Positions 35,599 to 45,277 are shown, counted from the first letter of the stretch. The stretch is DNA of 64,000 nt from Leptoclinus maculatus (GCA_032191485.1 JAVDOI010000011.1:15792617-15856616); one strand, 5' to 3'. Translations and numbers: made by a program. Notes: generated by a model not told the origin, from the sequence alone.

Positions 35599-36190
35599 TA
35601 GGGCATGTAGGACACGAAAAGATCAATAGGTTTTTAAAACAAAAACTAGTTCACATTCCTAACCTTCGAGCACATACAACACAAGTGAGGTCACGATGTC
35701 AACAGTGTGCAATGGTTGATGGTTTCAAAAAGGCTACGCCAGAACAGCTGAGGATATTATGCAAGGACCCTGGAGTCCATTTTAGCGCAGATATAGCGGG
35801 TCCGTTTCCCCAGAGAACAAAATTAGGACACCGATATTTTCTGATCATAGCTGATAATGGCTCTAGTTATAAACATGTATACCCGGTAAAGGCCGCTAAC
35901 GGCCAGACGGTTGCCACACACATGGGTGAACACCTGTGTAGATGGCCAGAGACAAAATCCATGAGAATGGATAACGGTACTCATTTCAAAAATAAATGGG
36001 TTGAAGAGGTGTTAACTGATCTCTCAGTACAGCAGGTTTGGTCGGTCCCATATGCACACCACACAAACGGAGTGGCAGAGAGGGCCGTGAGAGCTGCTAA
36101 GGAGTGGATCATTAAGAATGCTCCTCTAAACTGGGATGAACCGCTACAACTGACGCAGTTAAATCTATTTCTAACGGAGCCCAAGTTGAA
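35599..36190 (+). mobile_element. Retroelement integrase fragment
   Basis: An open frame starts inside the preceding hAT end and continues with an integrase: a partial HHCC zinc-binding part (GHVGHEKI then CQQC), the first catalytic Asp in FSADIAGPF, the second in MRMDNGTHF, and the Glu in NGVAERAVRAAKEW. The DDE triad is therefore visible. The N-terminus is cut at the hAT junction and the C-terminal domain is lost after about residue 200. No reverse transcriptase, envelope or LTR belonging to it was identified. It could come from a Ty3-like retrotransposon or an endogenous retrovirus. It is a fragment, not a functional element. Confidence 0.8.
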
Positions 36191-36277
36191 ATTAAAAATT
36201 TAGAATTTAAAATTTGAAATTTGTGAAGTTTAAAATTTAAATAGTTTAAAATATTTAAAGGTCAAATAGTTTAAAAT

Positions 36278-36553
36278 ATGGCGAGCCCGTACCCCATCAA
36301 GCCTGAACCTGACATTGACTTCTGTGATCTCACACTTTACACTTCACAAGCCGTATGGATCCTCAGCTGCGCAGGGGACAAAATTTGGCTAGGAGAGAGC
36401 CTGAGTAACCTGAATTTGTCTCTTAAAGGTACAATAGTACCTAGTTGGGAAAGAACAAACCGTTTGCATTGGAGCAAGTACACTCTTAGAAGGAATATGT
36501 CATTTTTTCAACACATCTGCTGTGTCAAGGGCATGTTAACACATTTTGTGTAA
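36278..36553 (+). CDS. Unrecognised 91-codon open frame
   Basis: The frame begins MASPYPIKPEPDIDFCDL and has no recognised domain. It lies 75 bases after the integrase fragment, past an AT-rich patch of TTTAAAAT-like repeats. It may be a captured coding scrap or chance. A donor-like AAAGGTACAA within it at about 36427 could make the first part an exon. Function unknown. Confidence 0.2.
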   Translation: MASPYPIKPEPDIDFCDLTLYTSQAVWILSCAGDKIWLGESLSNLNLSLKGTIVPSWERTNRLHWSKYTLRRNMSFFQHICCVKGMLTHFV

Positions 36554-36699
36554 TTTCTGTATCCTTTTAAGACACACGTGTGTAGTATGACAATGGACGG
36601 AGCCCACACATGTGTGTGTTGTTGAGCGCGGCAAAATATGTTTTTTTTAAATTCAGTTTATACAATTTTTTATTTAATGTATGAATAAGTGATCTGAAA

Positions 36700-37360
36700 A
36701 TGGACTTGAAATTAAATCAGCCGGCATCCGGCGGTACGGAGGGAACGTCTGCACACACTGTGATGACACAGAGCTGGTTGGATATCGGTAAAGATTAATT
36801 TAAGTGAGTAACGTTAACATTATATCTCTTAAAATAGTTTGCCAACAGTATCTAGCCATCTGGCTAACATTAGCTATCAGCTCATATTAAGCTAGTTAGC
36901 TGAAGAACTGAGTTAGTGGTTAACGTTGAATGAATGAGTCTGCTAGCTGATGTCGGATAGCTAACGTTAGCTAGCTTCTTTGTTTAACTGCCTGGGTTCT
37001 TAAATTATGTTCTGGCCATCATGATTATGTGATGTAAAGTTAGTTCATGTTAGCATTCGTTAGCTAGCAAACACTCGGTTGGTCAAGTCTAGCTAGCTAT
37101 ATTTGTTATATTTAATTCATTGTTCGGTCAGAAGTGTCGCGAAAGTGCGTAACGTTAACGTCAGTGTGTACGTGTTGAGGTGTAGATAGAGAGACTTAGA
37201 TGCGCTTAGAGCAGACAGGTGTTAGCAATGGGGAAGAGAAATAGTAAGTATCGTTAAGTGGTTTTAAGCGGTAACGTTAATAAATCTAAAGTTTGTGTTA
37301 ACTGTGTTTGATTTGTTAAAGAAACTAAGTGTGCCATTAACCTACATATAACTAATATAA
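36700..37360. other. AACGTTA/TAGCTA-rich stretch
   Basis: No gene supported. Several AACGTTA and GCTAGCTA motifs recur, a composition often seen near 5' ends and first introns of fish genes. A short ATG frame at 37228 ends in a donor-like AGTAAG, which could be a lost first exon, but nothing continues it. Confidence 0.35.
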
Positions 37361-37459
37361 CAGGGGTCTTCAATTAAAATTCCAAAAGGTCCAGATTGAG
37401 AAAATCTCCTCGGGCAAAGGTCCGGAACATTACAATAATATCTAACTCGCGCCACTTAG

Positions 37460-37470
<11 letters not shown>
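37361..37470. mobile_element. hAT remnant, copy 3 (left end only)
   Basis: The left terminus CAGGGGTCTTCAAT and the next roughly 100 bases match the starts of the hAT copies at 34408 and 40981. The match stops in the TA microsatellite, where the other copies also have TA repeats. The rest of the element is missing. Confidence 0.85.

Positions 37471-37523
<53 letters not shown>
37464..37523. repeat. (TA)n microsatellite
   Basis: About 30 uninterrupted TA units, grown from the shorter TA tract present at the same point of the other hAT copies. The next transposon is inserted at its right edge. Confidence 0.95.
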
Positions 37524-37526
<3 letters not shown>

Positions 37527-38299
37527 GGGTGTAACGGTTCACAAAATCCACGGTTCGGTTCGGTTCGTTACGGTACAGTGGAGCCACGGTTCGGTACGTT
37601 TTCGGTACGTTTCGGTACGTTTTCAATACAGTAGAAAACTATAAATGCCAGAGAAATGTACTTGATTTTAAAATATATTTATTCATTAAAACTAACATCA
37701 TAAAGTTATTCTTTGAACAATGATGGAACTATACCTGAGTGACCCATCTTCTGGGGTGTCTTCTTAGCAGCGTGTAAAATAAAAACAGTTTCTTATGAAA
37801 ACTAAAATGTAGCATTGTTTGCTGTAGTTATAAACAAATAAAAGAAACAATCCTGTTTTATATGGAACTGTGTGTGTGTGTGTGTGTGTGTTTCTACTCA
37901 ATGTTTAAGTTTTTTTTCAGAAAGATGAGAATGTCTATATATATATATATATATATACACTATATTTATCCCTTTATGGGGGACATTTTTCTCTGCATTT
38001 GACCCATCCCTGTATATAGGGAGCAGTGGGCTGCCAATGCTGCCAGCTAGGGGTACAGTGTCTTGCTCAGAGACACTTCAACACATGACACGGCCCAGTC
38101 AAGGATTGAACCTTCGACCTTGCGGTTACCAGACAACCCTCTTAACCCAGGGAGCCACGGTCGCCCCCTTAAAAAAAAATAAAAATAAAAATAAAAAATA
38201 AAAAAACGTATGAACGGTTCGTTCGGTTCGTCATGCGTACCGAACCGTGAGCCTCGTACCGAACGGTTCAATACGAATACGCGTATCGTTACACCCCTA
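37524..38299. mobile_element. Non-autonomous hAT-like TIR element
   Basis: The left end TAGGGGTGTAACGGTTC and right end CGTTACACCCCTA are inverted. Both sub-terminal regions are full of GGTTCGGT/CGGTACG motifs and their complements. No coding frame is seen. Target-site repeats cannot be judged because the flanks are TA-rich. A tRNA-derived SINE is nested inside near the right end. Confidence 0.75.
37955..38168 (-). mobile_element. tRNA-derived SINE
   Basis: On the minus strand the 5' end reads GGGGCGACCGTGGCTCC, with an A-box-like TGGCTCCCTGG and a B-box-like GGTTCAATCC about 40 bases later: a split RNA polymerase III promoter as in tRNA-headed SINEs. The body includes GGGATGGGTCAAATGCAGAG, a common teleost SINE motif. 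A T/A-rich tract borders the head. Nested within the hAT-like element. Confidence 0.75.
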
Positions 38300-38339
38300 A
38301 TATACACTAATTACACACAGACTTGTGTCTATGATGTCA

Positions 38340-38373
38340 TAGATTCTAACTATGACATCATAGTTAGAATCTA
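38340..38373. repeat. Perfect 16-bp inverted repeat
   Basis: TAGATTCTAACTATGA and its exact reverse complement are separated by the two bases CA. It lies just right of the TIR element and upstream of the repeat-protein gene. It could form a cruciform or mark a palindromic insertion footprint. Confidence 0.9.
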
Positions 38374-38446
38374 GAACTGTACTTTAGAATCTAATGAGGT
38401 ATCTAGTATTCTGTCACAGAATTGCCTTTGCCAGATAGCAGCAATT

Positions 38447-38632
38447 TACTGTCAGTCAGTCAGTTTCAACAAGAGTTATCACAACGTTTCGTTGGTTTTC
38501 CTGTTGTAGAAAGTTTTGTTTCATTTCTTTTACTACTGTCAGTCTCAGTCAGTTTTAACAAGAGTTATCAAGATGTCTCGTTGGTTTTCCTGTTGTAGAA
38601 AGGTTTGTTTTCTTTCTTTTACTACTGTTAAT
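38447..38632. repeat. Tandem duplication of the exon-1 region
   Basis: Two units of about 85 bases (38447-38531 and 38532-38632) share GTCAGTCAG, AACAAGAGTTATCA and GTTGGTTTTCCTGTTGTAGA. The second carries the ATG of the gene starting at 38573. In the first unit that ATG reads ACG, and the base after AAAG differs, so only the second copy can start translation from ATG here. Confidence 0.85.
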
Positions 38633-40832
38633 ATGACCTTGACCTTATTTCAACTTTACAGTTCACAGTGAGATACTTTCTGTGAAGCCAGTTTATATCC
38701 TATGTGTAGATACATTATGTTTTCCATCAATTTTCATCTTGTTTATTCTTTTTTACACTGTACAGAAATCTAAATGTGCTGTGGATGTGGTGGCAGATGA
38801 GATCCAACAGACACACGGCTCTCAGAGAAGGTAAAGAGATGTAAAACTCAAAGTGCTGCCCTGACTATTTCGTCATCGTAATGGTCAGGTGGATTAGCTT
38901 CCTTGTTTAGTGGGTAGATGATTTTATACAAAGTGCTGAACAGTGTCAAGAGACAAAAACCCTGATCCTGGTCCTGTTAGTACCAGAGCTGTAGACCTGA
39001 GACTGGACAGCTGACCTGGACATGTCTCCTGTCAGAAATGACTCAGTTGTACATTTTGCAGAAGCAACACTAAAGAAAGTATTGCAGATGGCAGTTTGTA
39101 GCTTTACACCTTCTGTGTTTATTAGTCCTATAAGCCAGTGGGCTTGATGCATGATGATGCTGATGCATTTTACTCTGAAATATTGAACAAAGAAACTGTT
39201 GGTAAAGGAACAATAAAAGAGAAAAAAAACGTATACAATCTCACCAAAATGAACTGAATCCACTTGGTCTCAGCTATATAAAACACTATTAACACAGATT
39301 TGAAAGCAAAAATGATCATGTTGTTCCATTCTAATGTAACATTTAGACGCCTAAAAGACATGCATCATGACTGCAGGTTTGCTTATGAAGACTTAAGACT
39401 TCTCTTGGACTCTGAGTCTTGAGATTTGAGTTGGGCTCACCCTGAATGACTCAAAAACTGTTCTAGTGATGATCCCTCTAAATGATTTCTGATTTCTTCT
39501 GAGCATTAGTATAAAAAGAACTGTGTTTGTCTTTATCCCCAGTGTCTCTGTCCCTCACACTCTCATCCTGACTACATTTTATTTTATTTAATTCTCAAAT
39601 ATAATGTTCACAGTTATACAACAGTGTTTCTCTTCGTCACCAGTGTTGCCACCTCACAAGTTGACAAATCCGCTGATGCAGGAAAGGCTAAAAGACCATG
39701 GTGGTTCCGTCTGTGCAGGGTACGTATGTTTGACACAAAGTGCAGCACTCAAAATGAACTAGATATGTATTGTGTATGTAGTGTATGAGTGTGCCTTTTC
39801 ATGATTTAATCAGTATTTGTTTTCTACCAACAGAAAAAAAGTCGGGTCACGCCAGTTTCTGAAGAGCAGAACCTGAAGGAGCAGGACCAGGTGGTGGAGT
39901 TTAAAGGCCTCACAGAGGAAGAGGAAATACGTCTTGGGGTACATGAGACAGTTCTTCAGAGAGAAGAGAAGAGCGAAAACAACACCGAGACCCTCAGACA
40001 GCAGAAGAAGGAGCAGGACCAGGAGGAGGTGGTGGAGTTTAAAGGCCTCACAGAGGAAGAGGAAATACGTCTTGGGGTACATGAGACAGTTCTTCAGAGA
40101 GAAGAGAAGAGCGAAAACAACACCGAGACCCTCAGACAGCAGAAGAAGGAGCAGGACCAGGAGGAGGTGGTGGAGTTTAAAGGCCTCACAGAGGAAGAGG
40201 AAATACGTCTTGGGGTACATGAGACAGTTCTTCAGAGAGAAGAGAAGAGCGAAAACAACACCGAGACCCTCAGACAGCAGAAGAAGGAGCAGGACCAGGA
40301 GGAGGTGGTGGAGTTTAAAGGCCTCACAGAGGAAGAGGAAATACGTCTTGGGGTACATGAGACAGTTCTTCAGAGAGAAGAGAAGAGCGAAAACAACACC
40401 GAGACCCTCAGACAGCAGAAGAAGGAGCAGGACCAGGAGGAGGTGGTGGAGTTTAAAGGCCTCACAGAGGAAGAGGAAATACGTCTTGGGGTACATGAGA
40501 CAGTTCTTCAGAAAGAAGAGAAGAGCGAAAACAACACCGAGACCCTCAGACAGCAGAAGAAGGAGCAGGACCAGGAGGAGGTGGTGGAGTTTAAAGGCCT
40601 CACAGAGGAAATACGTCTTGGGGTACATGAGACAGTTCTTCAGAGAGAAGAGAAGAGCGAAAACAACACCGAGACCCTCAGACAGCAGAAGAAGGAGCAG
40701 GACCAGGAGGAGGTGGTGGAGTTTAAAGGCCTCACAGAGGAAGAGGTCAAAACCTGCATGTTAAAATCGCCCAGTGAAGAAGACGATGCGCTCTCTCTCT
40801 CTCTCTCTATAATACTGGTTCCTCTTAAATAA
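38573..40832 (+). CDS. Unrecognised protein with 46-residue tandem repeats
   Basis: Four exons fit in phase: 38573-38602, 38766-38830, 39644-39719 and 39834-40832, about 389 residues. The start is MSRWFSCCRK, joined to KSKCAVDV. A second similar motif, RPWWFRLCR joined to KKSRVTPV, spans the third and fourth exons; both are split by phase-0 introns at the same point. Then come near-identical 138-bp units (starts 39891, 40029, 40167, 40305, 40443, 40581) coding for a charged, helix-prone repeat with VVEFKGLTEEEEIRLG and VHETVLQREEK; the unit at 40581 lacks two codons. The final partial unit runs into CT-repeat and LTR-derived sequence that supplies the stop and an overlapping AATAAA. No known domain, signal peptide or membrane segment is seen. 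The first donor (AAG|GTTTGT) is weak. It may be a functional gene, a truncated copy of a larger one, or a transposon passenger. Confidence 0.55.
39891..40740. repeat. 138-bp coding minisatellite
   Basis: Five units of 138 bases and one of 132, plus a partial seventh. They differ by almost nothing: one G-to-A at about 40513 and one 6-base deletion near 40610. Unit length is a multiple of three, so every copy keeps frame. Such homogeneity indicates very recent expansion, gene conversion, or an assembly effect. Confidence 0.95.
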
Positions 40833-42164
40833 ATGTGTATTTATTACTTTTAACTCGTCTTGTCTTGTCTTGTCTCCCTCATGCTACGGCCTTTTGAGCC
40901 AGGTCGTGACAGTAGTATGTCTGTTTGTAATAAATTATAATATATAATATCATAGTATGGACTCTTTTGAGGGACTATACAGGGGTCTTCAATTAAAATT
41001 CCAAAAGGTCCAGATTGAGAAAATCTCCTCGGACAAAGGTCTGGAACATTACAATATCTAACTCGTGCCATATATATATATATATATATATATTCAAGAA
41101 GTCTAGTAGTAGTAACGTCTCTGTGTAGTCAACAACTGTCAAATCAAATAAAGAAAGTACACATCAATTATATTTTAACAATTATTATTCTCAGTTTTCA
41201 AAATTTAACTGGATGGATTATAAATAATACATAGAAATACATAAATAAATGTTCTTCTCTCATTTCAAGTAAAATAATGGCTCCATCTAAAAATAAAATA
41301 CACAAAAAAGAACTTTTGAAAAACTTATCTTAAAAGAAAGTGCTTGATTTTAGAAAGATGAGCCTTGTGGCTGAGGCTGCTGACGGGTATTTGCTTGATT
41401 TTTTCACATAACTCTTCTTTTTGTTTCCCCTCAAGTAAAGTTCCAGCTACTGCACTCATGCCCTCCTCGACAACCTCTCCATCAGTAAATGGCTTTTTAT
41501 GTTGACCCAAAATCCAAGCAACTTTCAGGGAACATTCGTAAGCACGTTGTTAGGCAGTGAATGAATTTGTTAATATTCTGGTGGAACGTTCATATTGGGC
41601 TCTTAAATCGTTTATTTTCTGTGCCCTCAGTTCGGATTGGAGTGGGTATGTTTGGTCTCGTAGTGGCGTTTCACATTGGCGCTTTGAATAATGGCCACGG
41701 TATCTGAGCATATGAGACAGTGGTTTAGTAGCGCCAGCGGGAAGAATGAACAAATACGAGTCCGTCCATTCTTTGTTAAAGCTCTGTTTTCGAGGTCCAC
41801 CTTTCTCTTTTTAGAGCACGCCATGTTAACTTTGTTCTCCGACTTACTCACTTCTCTCACTGCTCTCGCTCCGTCTCCCGCCTGTCTGCGTAATCTCACT
41901 CGACTCACAATGCATTTTGGAATAAACATTCGATTGGCTGAGTAGCGTCACGTGAGATTATTTACAATGCATGTAATTGGTCGGTGTGTTTCCTGAACTG
42001 CTGAATGAATGCCGTAAAGGCCAGAAAAGCTGCGCAGGTTAAAACGGAAGCGCTCCGCCAAAATGTATAATTCTCAATTATCCATCAATTATACGCCCGG
42101 GTCCGGATAGGACAGCGTCTGGGTCCGGATCCGGACCACGGTCCGCCTATTGGCGACCCCTGGA
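40816..42164. repeat. Segmental duplication, copy B
   Basis: This copy matches 34240-35597. Its left edge lies inside the LTR-derived sequence, right after the CT run of the repeat-protein gene. Its right edge runs into DNA that keeps the hAT target duplication and resembles the minisatellite at 33.8 kb. Confidence 0.9.
40981..42162 (-). mobile_element. hAT transposon remnant, copy 2
   Basis: The same element as at 34408, bracketed by the intact 8-base direct repeat GACTATAC (40973-40980 and 42163-42170). The first base of the left terminus is missing. The minus strand carries the same broken transposase N-terminus, here with KHKKPFTDGEVVEEGM-like text read as QHKKPFTDGE, CEKIKQIPVSSLS, and a clearer BED finger (CLICSD, KRHYETKH). 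Catalytic region absent. Confidence 0.9.
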
Positions 42165-42318
42165 CTATACTATGACTCTTTTAGGACTTCTTTCGATATA
42201 CTATGACTTTTTTTTTTTTTTTTTACTATTTTCACGATAAATGCTGCCGTAGCGAAAAAATGTCCCCTTGCGGGATTAATAAAGTAACTATCTATACTAT
42301 TTTTTTGGCATGTAATAT

Positions 42319-42701
42319 TGTCACGGGGTGTGGTGGAGGACTCAAATGCAGGCCAGACAGAGTAGCGTGAAGTAGGTATTTAATGAAGAATTAAATCAAC
42401 ACAGGAAACTTACAGGACACAACAGGGGATCCACGGACAAGACAGGAGACGAGGGGGAAAATCCAGCAGAATGAGGCAGGGCAGGCAGACGGGGAACAAG
42501 ACGAGCCAAATGGGCGGGTAGACATGACAATGCTCTGGCAGTGAGTGCGTGTGTGTGTGACTGGGGTTTAAATAGTGAATGCAGCAGAGTGAGCAGGTGA
42601 GAGTAATGAGCTGACGAGGTGGGTGTGACTGGCAGGTGCGCTGAATAAACTGATTAAGTGAGAGATGGAAAAAACAGGATAATGGAAGCAGAGCTGTGAC
42701 A
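42319..42701 (-). mobile_element. Ty3/gypsy-like 3' LTR
   Basis: Read on the minus strand, the element starts TGTCACAGCTC and ends CCCCGTGACA. A TATA-like box (CTATTTAAACC) and an ATTAAA poly(A) signal lie in the expected order. Immediately upstream on that strand is a purine tract (GAGGGGGGGGGAGGGG), the expected polypurine tract of an LTR retrotransposon. This identifies it as a 3' LTR in minus orientation. Confidence 0.75.
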
Positions 42702-42885
42702 GAACCCCTCCCCCCCCCCTCAAGGCTCCGGAAGTCCCAAAAACAAAACATAAACGTCTCCCAAGGGCGGTGGGGGCCCGGAGGAGGGTTAGAACTCCTC
42801 CGAGGCCGAGAGTCAGAGTCCACAACCGGGTGGGTGGAGGGGGTCCGGAGGAGGGACGTCCGGATCCAAAAGCTCAGGGAAACCA

Positions 42886-43375
42886 GACTGGGGAAACAGA
42901 CGACGGGACTCTAGAGACTGGGGAAACAGACAACGGGACTCTAGAGACTGGGGAAACAGACGACGGGACTCTAGAGACTGGGGAAACAGACGACGGGACT
43001 CTAGAGACTGGGGAAACAGACGACGGGACTCTAGAGACTGGGGAAACAGACGACGGGACTCTAGAGACTGGGGAAACAGACGACGGGACTCTAGAGACTG
43101 GGGAAACGGACGACGGGACTCTAGAGACTGGGGGTCCGGAGGACGGGACTCTATAGACTAGGGGTCCAGAGGACGGGACTCTAGAGACTGGGGGTCAGGA
43201 GGACGGGACTCTGGGGGTCAGGAGGATGGAACTCTAGAGGGGGGTCAGGAGGACGGAACTCTAGAGACTGGAGCTCAGGGGGACGGAACTCTAGAGACTG
43301 GAGCTCGGGGGAACGGAGCTCTAGCGGCTGGGGATCAAGAGGGGAACTGAACTCTAGAGGCTGGATCAAGAGGGG
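42886..43375. repeat. 30-bp minisatellite in the gypsy-like relic
   Basis: About eight near-identical 30-base units, each with GACTGGGGAAACAGACGACG then GGACTCTAGA, run to about 43125. They are followed by increasingly diverged units (GGGGTCCGGAGGACGG, GGAGCTCAGGGGGACGG). The unit is a multiple of three. Confidence 0.95.
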
Positions 43376-44050
43376 AACTGGGCTCCGACTCTCGGAGACG
43401 GGGCTCCGGGAACAGGATTCAGACGGAGACGGGGCTCCGGGGAACAGGATTCAGACTCTCGGAGACGGGGCTCCGGGGAACAGGATTCAGACTCTCGGAG
43501 ACGGGGCTCCGGGAAACAGGATTCAGATGGTGGCCCAGCGAGGTCCGGAACTGGAGGTCGCGGCGGCTCTGGGGCGGCGGATAGAACTGGAGGTCGCGGC
43601 GGCGGTGGCTGGAACTGGAGCCCGCTGCGGCTCGGAGGCGGCGGACAGAACTGGAGGTCGCTGCGGCTCAGCGGCAGCAGGAACTGGAGGTCGCTGCGGC
43701 TCTGGGGCGGAGGCGGTGGAACCGGAGGTTGCGGCGCCTCGGAGGCGGCAATGGCAGGAACTGGAGGTCGATGCGGCTCGGAGGCGGAAACGGCAGGAAC
43801 TGGAGGATAGCTGCGGCGCTGAGGCGGCAGCGGCCGGGTCCGGGGATTGCTGCGGCTCTGAGGCGGCGGCGGCGGCGGCTGGAGTTGGCCGAACCGCTGA
43901 CCGGACACAGGGAGCTGGAGTCGGTCGGACTGCCGACAGGACATGGGGAGCTAAAGTCATCTGTGGCCCCGCGGAGGCAGCGGCCGGAACTGGAACCCGC
44001 TGCGGCTCGGAGGCGGCAACGGCTGGAACTGGAGCCCGCTGCGACTCTGA
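43376..44050. repeat. GC-rich degenerate tandem repeats
   Basis: Two further repeat types follow: about 38-50-base units with CTCTCGGAGACGGGGCTCCG (43385-43525), then units with GGAACTGGAGGTCGCTGCGG and GGAGGCGGC (43530-44050). Long frames on both strands are a by-product of the repeat structure. Confidence 0.85.
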
Positions 44051-44109
44051 CTTTTTTTTAACATCCATTACTTTTTATTTTTTCCGACATACTATACTGT
44101 GACTTTTCT

Positions 44110-45277
44110 AAAGACTTTTTTCGACTTATTTTTTTGTTAAATAATAAGCTAACCAGCAATAGCGACCATGTGTTTGTGTGGCCTCTGATCTCATAACCTT
44201 CACAAGAAACCAGTTCTTTCTCTGCTTTTCCTTCAGCCTCGCTCCTTTTACATCTCATGCTCCATATGTCTTTATGAAGCAGGTTCATTGGGCAGCTTTT
44301 CCTGCCGAGTTACAGACACAATTAATTATTTCCAAAAAAAACAAACATTCAACTCATGAATGTGTTGAGTAAAGAGGCACAGTGGTGGACATACCGCGCT
44401 TGTTTGAAATAACATGTAGAAGATAATAGCAACTCCACAATGCCATCTTATATGGCTTGCAAACTTAAAGACTTTTACATTTTCTTATATCCCGAAATGA
44501 TCTCCCTATGAATTTTCGTTACGTTAGTTAACTTAATATAGATTGTCTTAAGACATCGCTCGCATTCTTGTTTACTTATCATTTCTGCTGAGCTGCTGGC
44601 TGTACAGGTTTGAACGAAGGCATGACATACTGCTTTTCTGAAAGTGTGGGGTTCATGTCCCCCTGTGTATGTACCCCCCATAAAGTACGGCCTTGAGACT
44701 GCTTGTATTATAAACTTTAAAAGAAATGGCATATAAGAAACCCGAATTCCACGACATCATGGCATGTTTGTATTAGTGCAACGTATTCCTAAATTGGAAT
44801 ATCAATAGTAAACGTTTAAACATTTCCATGCACAATTTGACACGTCAAAACTATATGTAAAAATATGTAAACTGTGAAACTAAAAAGTTTGATTTTCAAG
44901 TTTATTTGAGCAAGAGAACCTTTTCATCTGCATCACACGACTCCACTGAGAACATCCTCAAATCACCAGACATCTTGGAGTACAAACCATTCCTCTGAAT
45001 ACAAATTGATCTCGCAAGAATTTTCGGATTCAAAGTTACAAAAATGTCACTGAGCTACATTACACACATTGACTATTAAGGACAGGACGTCATGACATTG
45101 TTGCTCCACAACACAGCATGAAAGTTAAGCACATTATGAAGAGTCATCTTTAAATGTATGCTGATAAGAACTGAAATTTGAGGACAGAATGATCAATTCA
45201 GCACTGCAAATTCTCACAGAATGGATGTAGAGCATTTTGGAATCAGATTCTTTATACATGAACATTACAAGCACATA

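Larger units (their letters stand above)
42702..44060 (-). mobile_element. Internal 3' end of the gypsy-like element
   Basis: On the minus strand, frames next to the polypurine tract read FGTSGALRGGGG, as in 3' ends of fish gypsy polyproteins. Further in, the sequence is repetitive and proline/arginine-rich (PPVPAVSASEPHRPPVP-like). The pol domains and the other LTR are missing: the element stops near 44060, where the AT-rich TCGACATA-type minisatellite resumes. A 5'-truncated or rearranged relic. Confidence 0.55.

Noticed and set aside
39810..40628. 272-codon minus-strand frame with leucine-rich repeats
   Set aside because: It is the antisense shadow of the 138-bp repeat; the plus strand has matching upstream exons in phase and the minus strand has none.
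43366..44102. Several 110-190-codon frames on both strands
   Set aside because: By-products of GC-rich tandem repeats of lengths near multiples of three; only the minus strand fits the retrotransposon orientation, and even there it is a relic.
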